This document shows, piece by piece, positions 50,802 through 60,349 of a stretch of DNA of 64,000 bases. This DNA comes from SXTU01 sp964496695 (GTDB lineage: Bacteria; Verrucomicrobiota; Verrucomicrobiia; Limisphaerales; SXTU01). The notes under the pieces are model-generated. The model did no database searches and was not told the origin of the DNA. It worked only from the letters and a program-made list of their open reading frames with translations. The position numbers and the translations under genes were made by a program. Location of the stretch: assembly GCA_964496695.1 (NCBI GenBank), contig CAZCBE010000015.1:1-64000 (forward strand), written 5' to 3'. The first letter of the stretch is position 1; every line of letters begins with the position of its first letter.

Positions 50802-51586
50802 GGATGCAACGTCGGCAGGAGGAGCAGGAGGATGGTTTCGGCCTCCTTGCTGCCCATTTCGGCGGTGGTGGCATTGACGATGAGGTCGCCGCTTTTGCAG
50901 TTGCGGCTGCCGGAGAGGATGATGGTCTTGTTGACGGGCAGCTCGTAGATCTCGTTCTCGGTGGGCTTGCCCTTGGGGTTGAAGAGCTGCGCGAGACCGA
51001 GGCCGAAGTCGGCGTTCTTGGTGTCCTCGCCCTTGATGACGCCGGCGGTCTTCAGGGTGTTGACGGCGGCGCCGGCGAAGCTGAGGAACTTCTCGCCCTG
51101 CCAGCGGGTGAGCATCTCGGGGGACCAACTGATGGAGCCTTCCCACGCGAGGCCGAAGCGCTCGCCGTCCGCGGGCTTGGCGGCCACCTTGAAATTGACG
51201 CCGAGCTGGGTCACGGGGGGCAGGGGCGCGCCGGGCTTGCCGATGATGACAATGGGTCGGTTCTCCAGCGCATCGAACTTCGCCTCCGCCTTGTCCTCGA
51301 GGCGCAGGTCACGCGAGGCGTTGTAGAGGACGCTGACCTCGCCGTCGCTCCGCAGCGCCTCGACGACGGACTTGAGGTCGGTGCCGACGCCGCGAAAGCC
51401 CTGCATAAGCCGCTCGGCCTTGAGCGGCTTGAAGCGCAGGACGGAGACTTCGAGGGAAACGGAGCGGACCGGGCTGGACGGCCCTACGGCGGCGACAGGA
51501 GCGGCCGCCTGGGCCAGCGACGAGGGGACGAACGCATGGGAAAGCACCAGAAATACGAGCAGGGAGCAGAGGCGAGAAGCATTCAT
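50798..51586 (-). CDS. Exported protein of unknown function, first of a coupled pair
   Basis: Predicted 262 residues from MNASRLCSLLVFLVLSHAFVPSSLAQ, a good signal peptide. Blocks: DLKSVVEALRSDGEVSVLYNASRDLRLEDKAEAKFDALENRPIVI; ISWSPEMLTRWQGEKFLSFAG; a terminal NKTIILSGSRNCKSGDLIVNATTAEMGSKEAETILLLLLPTLHP. The last strand looks like those that close secretin-type barrels, but with no N0/N1 domains. Likely periplasmic or outer-membrane associated. Divergent from the beta-barrel protein at 51686; the 99-base gap must hold both promoters. Confidence 0.6.
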   Translation of the reverse strand: MNASRLCSLLVFLVLSHAFVPSSLAQAAAPVAAVGPSSPVRSVSLEVSVLRFKPLKAERLMQGFRGVGTDLKSVVEALRSDGEVSVLYNASRDLRLEDKAEAKFDALENRPIVIIGKPGAPLPPVTQLGVNFKVAAKPADGERFGLAWEGSISWSPEMLTRWQGEKFLSFAGAAVNTLKTAGVIKGEDTKNADFGLGLAQLFNPKGKPTENEIYELPVNKTIILSGSRNCKSGDLIVNATTAEMGSKEAETILLLLLPTLHP

Positions 51587-51685
51587 GGTTGAGTGCCAGA
51601 AAGGCGTTGACGGCTTGACGGCGAGGGAAGATAACCACGTCGTTTCCAAAACACACGACAAAAACCCGCCACGGAAATTCACGCC

Positions 51686-52939
51686 ATGAGCACGTCACGC
51701 ACTTGCCAAATCTTGAAAACGACCGCCTTGGTAGCCGCCGGATTATGGGCCGGCACCCTCAGCCTGCCGGCGCTTGAATTGTTCTCCGTCTCCGTCGCGC
51801 CCGGCGGGACCGTGGTGAGCGACAACAAGCTGCTCACGCTGGTGGACAAGATCATCAACGGCAAGGACGAGTTCGCGTTCTTCAACGGTCCCGGCGTCGC
51901 CTACACCGGCACCCTTCGCTATGGCAATGTGCAGAACGCGATCAACTTCTCGATGAACGCGCCGCGCACCTCGGCGGACCTGAACATCCCCAGCATCGGC
52001 TTCACGCGCACCTTCGTCGGGGCCAACCAGGCCGACATCGAGAACCAGATCGAGGCGTTCCTGAAGAAGGACGGAGCGGATGTTTACTCCAAGTTCCTGA
52101 AGGCCATGTCCGCGCAGTCGCTGGTGGCGGTGTCCGACGGCAATCCCCAGTCCACCACGGCCATCGCCGCCGGCCAGTCGTTCCAGAACTATGCGATGAC
52201 GTTTGCCGAGACGCGGGAGGAGAAGGACGCGCCGCAGGCGGCCGGCGGCGACCGCGTGGCGCTGGGCATCATCGCGGATGTGGGCGCGTTCGACGCGAAC
52301 GGCATCAAGGGCACGGCCTACAGCCTGCCGATGTTCGCGCGGTTCAAGCTCACCGACCGGGTGGGGCTGAACTTCGACATTCCGCTGAGCTACATTGACA
52401 TTGACGGGGCCAAAGTGTTTGGCGTCGGCCTCGGCGTGGGCGTGCCGGTGAAGGTGATCCCCCGGGCGAAAGAGAGCCCGTGGTATTGGCAGCTCACTCC
52501 GTTCTCGGGTGTGAATGCCTCCGCCTCGAAGGACATGCTTGCGGGCGGCATGGTGGTCAACGGCGGGATGAACAGCATGCTGGCCTATGACTTCGGCAAG
52601 TTCACCCTCTCGATGGGCAATCACTTCAGCCTGCATGAAGGCATGCCGCTCACACTGGAAAGCTATAAGTTCGACCCCGGCGTCAGCCAGCAGATCCTCA
52701 AGAACGGCTTCAAGCTGGACGTTCCCCTGGGCCAGCGCTGGATTGTGGACGTGTATGCGATCCACACCAAGTTCCTGGCCACGGCGGCACTGGACCAATA
52801 CATGACAATTGGCGGCGAAATCGGCTATCGCATGGGCAAGGGGAAGAAGGGCGGCTTCATGAAGCTGGGCGTCTATGCGGACGTGGGCGAGGACTATACC
52901 TCCGCGCATGTGCAGGTGGGCTCGAGCTGGAAGTTCTGA
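51686..52939 (+). CDS. Predicted outer membrane beta-barrel protein
   Basis: Predicted 417 residues. Signal peptide about 1-29 (TTALVAAGLWAGTLSLPALE). Residues 30-180 form a soluble-looking region (NKLLTLVDKIINGKDEFAFFNGPGVAYTGTLRYGNVQNAINFSMNAP). Residues 190-417 have amphipathic strands with aromatic girdles (FARFKLTDRVGLNFDIPLSYIDI, FKLDVPLGQRWIVDVYAIHTKF, YMTIGGEIGYRMGKG) and end in SSWKF, the terminal Phe expected for BAM-dependent barrels. Family not recognised. A good terminator follows. Confidence 0.7.
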   Translation: MSTSRTCQILKTTALVAAGLWAGTLSLPALELFSVSVAPGGTVVSDNKLLTLVDKIINGKDEFAFFNGPGVAYTGTLRYGNVQNAINFSMNAPRTSADLNIPSIGFTRTFVGANQADIENQIEAFLKKDGADVYSKFLKAMSAQSLVAVSDGNPQSTTAIAAGQSFQNYAMTFAETREEKDAPQAAGGDRVALGIIADVGAFDANGIKGTAYSLPMFARFKLTDRVGLNFDIPLSYIDIDGAKVFGVGLGVGVPVKVIPRAKESPWYWQLTPFSGVNASASKDMLAGGMVVNGGMNSMLAYDFGKFTLSMGNHFSLHEGMPLTLESYKFDPGVSQQILKNGFKLDVPLGQRWIVDVYAIHTKFLATAALDQYMTIGGEIGYRMGKGKKGGFMKLGVYADVGEDYTSAHVQVGSSWKF

Positions 52940-52961
52940 CGGCCAGCAAATCAATACGATC

Positions 52962-52999
52962 AGCCGGTGCTCCCGCGAGGGACACCGGCTTTTGCTTTT
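52962..52999 (+). terminator. Rho-independent terminator of beta-barrel gene
   Basis: AGCCGGTG and CACCGGCT pair around a 13-base loop, followed by TTTTGCTTTT. It lies 22 bases after the stop codon at 52939. Confidence 0.85.
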
Positions 53000-53196
53000 A
53001 CTCCGAAGCTGAACTGCGGATGGACACGGATGGGGGAAGGGCAGAGCGGTGTAGCCTGTCGCCGGAAGCCACCCCTCACCCCACCCCTCTCCCCTCCTCC
53101 GAGGAAGGGAGAGGGAGCCGGAGGCGCGGGCCTGAAGGCGACGCACCGGGACCATCGGAGACTCGTCAACTCGTCTCCTCCCATTGTTAGGCCGGC

Positions 53197-53430
53197 TCTC
53201 CGCTGTTTTCGGTGGAACAGAGAGGCGGGCCGGGAAATTCCAAGCTCCAAGTCCCAAGCTCCAAAGAAACTCCAATGCCCAAATTCCAATGGTTCAGCGT
53301 GCCCCGCCGCCAGCGCTTCCGCCCTGGGTCAGCCCTTGGCTCAAGGGCTGGCCCCAGTGCTGGGCGACGCCTCCCTTTGAAGTTTGGAATTTGGAGCTTC
53401 TCCCACCCATTCCGCTGAAAACAGCGGAGA
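53197..53430. repeat. Nested inverted repeat with AAGCTCCAAG words
   Basis: The outer arms TCTCCGCTGTTTTCGG (from about 53197) and CCGCTGAAAACAGCGGAG (to about 53430) enclose inner arms made of degenerate words: AAATTCCAAGCTCCAAG and so on (53235-53293) facing TTGAAGTTTGGAATTTGG (53377-53404). At the centre is a CAGCCCTTG / CAAGGGCTG hairpin. Confidence 0.85.
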
Positions 53431-53434
53431 ACCG

Positions 53435-54790
53435 TTATGCCAGCACGCCCCGCACCACCTCCCCCTTCACGTCGGTGAGGCGGAAGTCGCGGCCGGCGTA
53501 GCGGAAGGTGAGCTTTTCGTGGTTCAGGCCGAGCTGGTGCAGGATGGTGGCGTGGAGGTCGGGGATGCTCACCTTGTCCTGCACGGCTTCGGCACCGTGT
53601 TCGTCGGTTGCGCCGTAGCTGGTGCCACCCTTGGTGCCCGCCCCGGCCATCCACAGGGTGAAGCCCTTGTTGTTGTGGTCGCGCCCGTCGTTGCCCTGCG
53701 CGAACGGCGTGCGGCCGAACTCACCGCCCCAGAGGACGAGCGTGTCCTTGAGCAGGCCGCGCTGCTTCAGATCGGCCAGCAGGCCGGCGATGGGTTTGTC
53801 CACGCTGGCGCAGTTCCGGGCGAGCGCGCTGGAGAGGTTGAAGTGATGGTCCCAGTTGCCGCTGCCCACCTCGACAAAGCGCACGCCCGCCTCAATGAAA
53901 CGGCGGGCCATGAGGCATTTCCGGCCGAACTCGTCCGTGTCGCGGTCGCCCACGCCGTAAAGCTTCTTCGTGGCGTCGCTCTCCTGGTTCAGGTCGAGCA
54001 CGGCGGGCATCTGGCTCTGCATCTTGAAGGCGAGTTCGTAGCTCTCGATCACGCCCTCGATCTCCGCGTTGTTGGGGTCGCGCTGCTGGGCCTCGCGGTT
54101 GAGGGTCTGGATCAGGTCGAGTTCCAGACGCTGCGCCTGCGCAGTGCCGGGCGGCTGGAGGTTCTTCACCTGCGCCTGCGAACTGAACCGGCCACCGCTG
54201 CCGACCCGCGTCCCTTGATAAATCGCCGGGAGGAAGGCGCTGCCGAAGTTCTGCGCACCGCCGACGTTGTTGGGCGGGGCGATGGTGATGAAGCCGGGCA
54301 GGTTCTCGTTCTCGGTGCCCAGGCCGTAGATGGCCCACGCGCCGAGCGAGGGACGCACGAACTGCGAGCTGCCGGTGTGCATCCGCAGGAACGCCTGCGG
54401 GTGCGCGGGCAGGTCCGTCTGCATCGAGCGGATGAGCGCGAGGTCGTCCGCGTGCTGGGCGACGTTCGGGAAGAAATCGGAGATCCACAGGCCGCTCTTG
54501 CCCCGTTGCTTGAACGCAGTCTTCGGGCCGAGCCAGGTGCTGCCCGGGCGGGAGCCGGGCTTGCCGTCGTCGGCGATGAGGCGGGGCTTGTAGTCGAAGG
54601 TGTCGAGATGCGAGGGCCCGCCGCTCATGCACAGAAAGATTACGCGCTTGGCGCGCGGGGTGAAGTGCGGCTGCTTGGGGGCGAGGGGCTTTTCAGCAGC
54701 GGCCTGCGCGGCGAGGCTGGAGAAGGCGAGCCAGCCGAAGCCACAGGCGACGCTGGAGAGGGCGGCGCGGCGGGAGATGGGCGGGTGCAT
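53435..54790 (-). CDS. DUF1501 family exported protein (second copy)
   Basis: Predicted 451 residues from MHPPISRRAALSSV; a longer frame would read repeat DNA. Twin-arginine-type signal with Arg7-Arg8. DUF1501 landmarks: PRAKRVIFLCMSGGPSHLDTFDYKPRL, LIRSMQTDLPAHPQAFLRMHTG, GVRFVEVGSGNWDHHFNLSS, WGGEFGRTPFAQGNDGRDHN and GRDFRLTDVKGEVVRGVLA. Belongs to the more canonical planctomycete-type branch than the copy at 17021. Lies 50 bases after the DUF1549/DUF1553 gene on the same strand, forming the classic pair. Confidence 0.88.
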   Translation of the reverse strand: MHPPISRRAALSSVACGFGWLAFSSLAAQAAAEKPLAPKQPHFTPRAKRVIFLCMSGGPSHLDTFDYKPRLIADDGKPGSRPGSTWLGPKTAFKQRGKSGLWISDFFPNVAQHADDLALIRSMQTDLPAHPQAFLRMHTGSSQFVRPSLGAWAIYGLGTENENLPGFITIAPPNNVGGAQNFGSAFLPAIYQGTRVGSGGRFSSQAQVKNLQPPGTAQAQRLELDLIQTLNREAQQRDPNNAEIEGVIESYELAFKMQSQMPAVLDLNQESDATKKLYGVGDRDTDEFGRKCLMARRFIEAGVRFVEVGSGNWDHHFNLSSALARNCASVDKPIAGLLADLKQRGLLKDTLVLWGGEFGRTPFAQGNDGRDHNNKGFTLWMAGAGTKGGTSYGATDEHGAEAVQDKVSIPDLHATILHQLGLNHEKLTFRYAGRDFRLTDVKGEVVRGVLA

Positions 54791-54803
54791 AGGTTGTGTG
54801 AGT

Positions 54804-54839
54804 CGTATAGGTCCTATGGGACGGATGGGGCGAATGGGC
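54804..54839. repeat. GTCCTATGGGACGGATGGGG word repeat
   Basis: CGTATAGGTCCTATGGG followed by ACGGATGGGGCGAATGGG. The inverse word occurs at 60775-60812 (CCCCATCCGTCCCATC, then AGTCCTATTCGTCG). It fills the gap between the DUF1549/DUF1553 stop and the DUF1501 start. Confidence 0.75.
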
Positions 54840-54840
54840 A

Positions 54841-57732
54841 CTAATTCAGTTGGCGGAACTCGGCGCTTGCGAAGAGCGCGCGGCAGTAGCTGGTCCACGC
54901 GGCGGCTTCGAGCGCCGGGCTGGCCGGCTGGTCGCCCAGGAACTTCCTGAAGAAGTCCGCCGCGGCTTTCTGCTCGGTCGCCTTCGGCGGACGGGTGAAG
55001 GCGAGCCAGTAGGCCACGTTCACCCGCTCCTTGAGCTGGGTCTCCGCATCGGTGCTGACGCCGGAAGCCTGCCAGCGGAGGAGACGGTTCGCGAGCGACC
55101 CGGCCTGGTCCGCGACGAAACCGCTGTTGAGGAGGAAGAGCGCCTGCACGGGAACGCTCGTGCTCTCGCGCTTGCCGGTGACGAGGCTCGGCTCGGCGAA
55201 GTCGAAGAGCGCGAGCGCCTCGGGCACCTTGTCGCGCACAATGGGCAGATAGACCGAGCGATGCGTCGTGTCGGCATTGAGCTGGGCATCCGTGATGCCG
55301 CCGGCATTGGGGCCGTCAATCGGACGGTCGCCCATCGTCATGACCACGGAGGCAACGGGCGCTTTCAGGTCCAGCCGGCCGGCGACGTGCAGCATGGCGT
55401 CGCGGATGCCCTCGGCGTCCAGACGGCGCGGGGACATGCGCCAGTTAAGAGCGTTCTCAGGATCGGCGGTGTGGTTCTTCTCATGGTGCGTGGAGGACAA
55501 CTGATAGGTGCGGCTCAGGACGATTTCGCGGATGAGCTGCTTGGTGCTCCAGCCTGAACCGGCAAACCGCACCGCGAGCGTGTCGAGCAACGCCGGGTTG
55601 CTCGGCTTGCCGCCGGTGGTGCCGAAGTTGTCCGGCGAATCCACCAGGCCATCGCCAAAGAGCCAGCCCCAGACGCGGTTCACATACACGCGGGCGGTGA
55701 GCGGATGGCTCGGCGTGGTGAGCCACTCGGCCAGCTCGCGACGACCGCTGCTGGTGGTGGGAATGCGCGGCGGGGTGCTGTGCGTGAGCGCGACGGGGAA
55801 GGCGCGGGCGACGACCTCAGCAGGCTTGTCCGCATCGCCGCGCGTGCGCAGCGCGGCGTCGCCAATCGCGCCGAACTCCGGAGGACGGAAGCCAAAGATG
55901 CGGCCCTCGGCAACGCGCCGGAAGTTCCCGGTCATCGCGGTGCCGCGCGACGCGGGCAGGTCAGCCACGCCCATCGCCAGCGCCTTCTCTTCGCCGGTCG
56001 TCGCGTCGTATTGCTTGAGGCGGGCTTCGAGCTGGCCGGTCTCGAAGAGCAGGCGCAGGCGATCCAATTGCTTGCGGGGATCGTTGTCCGGCGGGCCTTT
56101 GCCCTTCTGGCCGGGCGTCCCGGGGAACAAGCCCCGCTGCTCCTCGCGCTTATCGGCCAGTTGCTTCTCCACGCGCTGGCGTTCCTCGCTGTTCAACGTC
56201 CGGTTGAGCGTCGGGGCGTGCGCGCCTTTGGGCAGTTCCATCAGCTCCGAGGGGTGGCGGTTCTGCACGCCCTGCGTGGTGCCGTAGCGGGTCTCGGTGG
56301 AGGTGAAGATGCCGGCAAGCGCGTAGTATTCCTTTTGCGAAATGGGGTCGAACTTGTGGTCGTGGCAACGGGCGCAGGCGATGGTGGTGCCAAGAAAGGC
56401 CTGGGACAACGTGTCAATCTGCTCGTCCGCCACATCCAAAAAGAACTGCCGCGGGTTCTGCTCGTTCACGCTCTTGGTGCCCAGCGCGAGGAAGCCGGTG
56501 GCCACGAGCTGCTCGGCGCGTTGCTGGTCGCTGCTCGACGGCAGCAGGTCGCCGGCAAGCTGCTCGCGCACGAACCGGTCGTAGGGCTTGTCCGCGTTGA
56601 AGGCGGCGATGACATAGTCGCGGTAGCGCCACGCGTGCGGGTAGGCGGTGTTCACGTCTTTGCCCGTGGACTCGGCGTAGCGGGCCACATCGAGCCAGTG
56701 CCGGCCCCAGCGCTCGCCGAACTGCGGCGAGGCCAGCAGCTTGTCCACGACGTTGGCGAACGGATCAGCCGACTTGTCGTCGAGGAAGGCGTTGACCTCG
56801 TCGAAAGTCGGCGGCAGACCGATGAGATCAAAGTGAACGCGGCGCAGCAGCGTAAGCGGGTCGGCATCGGCGACGGGCGCGAGGCCCTTCGACTCCAGGT
56901 TCGCGAGGACGAAGCGGTCAAGGTCACTCTTCGGCCACGCGGTGTTCTTCACGGCGGGCACGGGCGATGGCTTCGGTGGCTGATACGCCCAGTGATCCTT
57001 CGCCTTGGAGCCGTCGTATTCCTTCTTCGCCACTGCGCCGCCGGTGCGCGGGTCGGCGGCCCCGGTCTGAATCCAGCGCTCGAAGTCCTTGATGACCGCG
57101 TCGGAAAGCTTCCCGCCCTCCTTCTCCGGCGGCATCTGGAGATCGTTCTTGGTGTAGCGGATGGCTTCGAGCAGGAGCGATTTCTTCAGGTCGCCCGGCA
57201 CGACCGCAGGCCCGCTGTCACCGCCCTTGCGGGTGCCTTCGCGGGTGTCGAGCGCGAGGCCGCCCTTCACCTTGCTGCCCTCGCCAGTCGCGTGGCAGCG
57301 GTAGCATTTCTCAACGAGGACGGGACGGATCTTGGACTCGAAAAAAGCGAGTTCCTCGGGCGACGCGGCGCGCTCCGGCGTCTTCGTGATCGCAGCGGAC
57401 TTGGGCGCAGCGAACTGCGGCTGCTCGGGGCCTTGCTTGGCCGCCGGCTGCAAGGCCGTGATGCCGCGAAACTCTTCGAGCGAGAGGAAGCCGTCCTTGT
57501 TCTTGTCCAGCGTGGCGAAGACCGCCTCCGCAGCACCGGGCTGCTCGCGCAGGCGGGACGAGGCGGCGAGTTCGGCGGGCGAGATCTTCCCGTCGCGGTT
57601 GGCGTCGAGGAAGCGGAAGGCCGTCTCCGGGGAGGGCGGGCTGCCGGAGCCCTGCTTGCCGGGCGGCTGCTGGGCCAGCACCACGGCGGCAAGGCCGAGG
57701 GACAGCGGGAGGGTCCAGAGCAGTTTGTTCAT
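54841..57732 (-). CDS. EF-hand / PSCyt1 / DUF1549 / DUF1553 exported protein
   Basis: Predicted 963 residues from MNKLLWTLPLSLGLAAVVLAQQ (signal peptide). Two EF-hands: DANRDGKISPAEL (Asp43, Asn45, Asp47) and DKNKDGFLSLEEF (Asp76, Asn78, Asp80). PSCyt1 cytochrome domain with CYRCH (Cys143, Cys146, His147), WIQTGAADP at its end. DUF1549 from about 290 (LDRFVLANLESKGLAPVADADPLTLLRRVHFDLIGLPPTFDEV, GERWGRHWLDVARYAEST, CARCHDHKFDPIS). DUF1553 from about 670 (GRRELAEWLTTPSHPLTARVYVNRVWGWLFGDGLVDSPDNFG). Calcium binding and haem c are likely; the reaction is unproven. Paired with the DUF1501 gene downstream. Confidence 0.88.
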   Translation of the reverse strand: MNKLLWTLPLSLGLAAVVLAQQPPGKQGSGSPPSPETAFRFLDANRDGKISPAELAASSRLREQPGAAEAVFATLDKNKDGFLSLEEFRGITALQPAAKQGPEQPQFAAPKSAAITKTPERAASPEELAFFESKIRPVLVEKCYRCHATGEGSKVKGGLALDTREGTRKGGDSGPAVVPGDLKKSLLLEAIRYTKNDLQMPPEKEGGKLSDAVIKDFERWIQTGAADPRTGGAVAKKEYDGSKAKDHWAYQPPKPSPVPAVKNTAWPKSDLDRFVLANLESKGLAPVADADPLTLLRRVHFDLIGLPPTFDEVNAFLDDKSADPFANVVDKLLASPQFGERWGRHWLDVARYAESTGKDVNTAYPHAWRYRDYVIAAFNADKPYDRFVREQLAGDLLPSSSDQQRAEQLVATGFLALGTKSVNEQNPRQFFLDVADEQIDTLSQAFLGTTIACARCHDHKFDPISQKEYYALAGIFTSTETRYGTTQGVQNRHPSELMELPKGAHAPTLNRTLNSEERQRVEKQLADKREEQRGLFPGTPGQKGKGPPDNDPRKQLDRLRLLFETGQLEARLKQYDATTGEEKALAMGVADLPASRGTAMTGNFRRVAEGRIFGFRPPEFGAIGDAALRTRGDADKPAEVVARAFPVALTHSTPPRIPTTSSGRRELAEWLTTPSHPLTARVYVNRVWGWLFGDGLVDSPDNFGTTGGKPSNPALLDTLAVRFAGSGWSTKQLIREIVLSRTYQLSSTHHEKNHTADPENALNWRMSPRRLDAEGIRDAMLHVAGRLDLKAPVASVVMTMGDRPIDGPNAGGITDAQLNADTTHRSVYLPIVRDKVPEALALFDFAEPSLVTGKRESTSVPVQALFLLNSGFVADQAGSLANRLLRWQASGVSTDAETQLKERVNVAYWLAFTRPPKATEQKAAADFFRKFLGDQPASPALEAAAWTSYCRALFASAEFRQLN

Positions 57733-58103
57733 GGCGGCCAAAAGCGTTAGCTGGTCACAGGATAGACGACGCCACGCAGAGGCGGCGGTTACTAGGTTTC
57801 CATCTTCGCACACTCAGGCACGAATTGACACTGCCCCGGAGCGCGGGCGTCCTCGCCCGCTTTGCGCGTGCGACCGCCGAAACGGAGCAAAACCGGGGGG
57901 AGACGGAACTTTTTAAGGCTGGGAAAGTTGACGCGAATTGCGCCAATTAGCGCAAATTTTGACGCCAGCCAATTCGCGACAATTGGCGCAATTCGCGTCA
58001 AAATCCGCTTCTCTTTCTGTCCCAAGCTCATTCTGGAATTCAGGTTGAAAGCAGCCCCCGCCATCTTGCATTCACCCGGGAGTTTCGCGATGCTGTGCGC
58101 CCC
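57733..58103. other. Divergent intergenic region with strong inverted repeat
   Basis: Holds a GCGGGCGTCCTCGCCCGC stem-loop (57843-57860, flanked by TTTGCGCGTGC as at 4016-4026) and the 21-base-arm inverted repeat at 57928-58001. Promoters for both flanking genes must lie at the edges. No gene recognised. Confidence 0.7.
57928..58001. repeat. Perfect 21-base inverted repeat of GCGAATTGCGCCAATT words
   Basis: The left arm (57928-57948, core GACGCGAATTGCGCCAAT) and right arm (57981-58001) are exact inverse complements. The 32-base loop contains further copies of the same words (AGCGCAAATTTTGACG, CCAATTCGCGAC). Confidence 0.9.
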
Positions 58104-58943
58104 ATGACACCGCGCACATTCGGCATCCCCCGCTGGCTGCCGGTCGCCGGCCTCCTGCTGGCCCTCGCGACCTGCGCCACCGCCCAAGCTCCTGATCCTG
58201 AACTCATGCAGACCCGCCAGAAGTTCCAGACCCAGCTCCAACATAAGGTCGAACTCGACTACCTGCTGTATCTGCCGCCGGGCTATGACGCCAAGGCCGA
58301 CAAGAAATGGCCGCTCATCCTGTTCCTGCACGGGGCGGGCGAACGCGGCACCAACCTCGCGAGCGTGGCCTACCACGGCCCGCCCAAGCTGGTGAGGAAG
58401 ACACCGCCGGTGCCCAAGAACGAAACCGAGGCCGGCCGCACGAACCGTGAAGCCGCCACCAAGCTCCTCGCGGAGAACTTCATCGTCGTCTCGCCCCAGT
58501 GCCCGTCGGGCCAAAGCTGGGAGGACGACGCGGTGCTCGGCCTGCTGGACAGCGTGCTCGCCAGCCACGCGGTGGACACCAACCGTGTTTATCTCACGGG
58601 CTTGAGCATGGGCGGCTTCGGCTCGTGGTCGCTGCTCGGGAAAGCGCCGGACCGGTTTGCGGCCATCGCCCCGATCTGCGGCGGGGGCAACAGCATAGAC
58701 ATCCTGCTGCCGCGACGCGGCAAGGGGACGGCGCTCAAATCTCTGGGCGTCTGGGCCTTTCACGGGGCAAAGGACCCGGTGGTGGTGCTGGCGGAGTCCG
58801 AACGCATGATCGCGGCGATCAAGAAGGCCGGAGTGAAGGACGTGCAGCTCACGGTCTATCCCGAAGCGCAGCACGACTCGTGGACGGAGACCTACAGCAA
58901 CCCGAAGCTCTACGAGTGGTTCCTGGCGCATGAGCGGAAGTGA
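58104..58943 (+). CDS. Exported alpha/beta hydrolase (predicted peptidase/esterase, COG4099-like)
   Basis: Predicted 279 residues with a signal peptide (about 1-27, ending ATAQA). Fold landmarks: YLPPGYDAKADKKWPLILFLHGAGERGTN (oxyanion region) and the nucleophile elbow LTGLSMGGFGSW with Ser168; likely Asp224 (HGAKDPVV) and His257 (PEAQHDSW) complete the triad. Matches secreted 'predicted peptidase' or polyhydroxybutyrate depolymerase-like esterases; natural substrate unknown. Stands alone. Confidence 0.85.
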   Translation: MTPRTFGIPRWLPVAGLLLALATCATAQAPDPELMQTRQKFQTQLQHKVELDYLLYLPPGYDAKADKKWPLILFLHGAGERGTNLASVAYHGPPKLVRKTPPVPKNETEAGRTNREAATKLLAENFIVVSPQCPSGQSWEDDAVLGLLDSVLASHAVDTNRVYLTGLSMGGFGSWSLLGKAPDRFAAIAPICGGGNSIDILLPRRGKGTALKSLGVWAFHGAKDPVVVLAESERMIAAIKKAGVKDVQLTVYPEAQHDSWTETYSNPKLYEWFLAHERK

Positions 58944-59296
58944 ACCGAAGTTTTGGCAGGAAAATTGGAACGGGGAATCTTCCTGCCCGTAATTTTCCTG
59001 CCCAAAATCCACCCATCCACTCTCTGAAACAGAGCGCACTGGAAACGCGCCGACCGCAGACCGGCTTCAGGGCTGAAAGCCCGTCCGGTGACAGCCCGGG
59101 CTGGAGCCGAGCATCGCGAGGCGGAGGCCCGGGTGCGCAGTCCTTTTTGGCACCGCCCTGAAAGGGCGGGACACGGCACGGTGCGGGAAAGAGTCCCGCC
59201 CTTACAGGGCGGGCATGCGTCATGGCCGAACTGCCCGGGGCTTCACCCCGGGCTATCACAGGTCGGGCTTTCAGCCCTGCCAGGACTCCGGACCGC
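58944..59296. other. Intergenic region of palindromic repeats
   Basis: No gene recognised. An inverted repeat TTTTGGCAGGAAAATT / AATTTTCCTGCCCAAAA (58951-59007) is followed by a word shared with 8668-8697 and by hairpins with CCCT-GAAA-GGG, CCCTTACAGGG and GGGGCTTCACCCCG cores (about 59060-59280). Confidence 0.7.

Positions 59297-60349
<1,053 letters not shown>

Larger units (their letters stand above)
52940..53434. other. Intergenic region with terminator and nested palindromes
   Basis: Contains the terminator at 52962-52999, a fourth CTCTCCC-type repeat (53070-53117), a partial GAGACTCGTCAACTCGTCTCCTC element near 53150 and a nested inverted repeat (53197-53430). No gene recognised. Confidence 0.7.

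Noticed and set aside
53061..53125. Terminator for the DUF1501 gene
   Set aside because: The CTCTCCC palindrome has no T-run and belongs to a dispersed repeat family also present where no gene ends.
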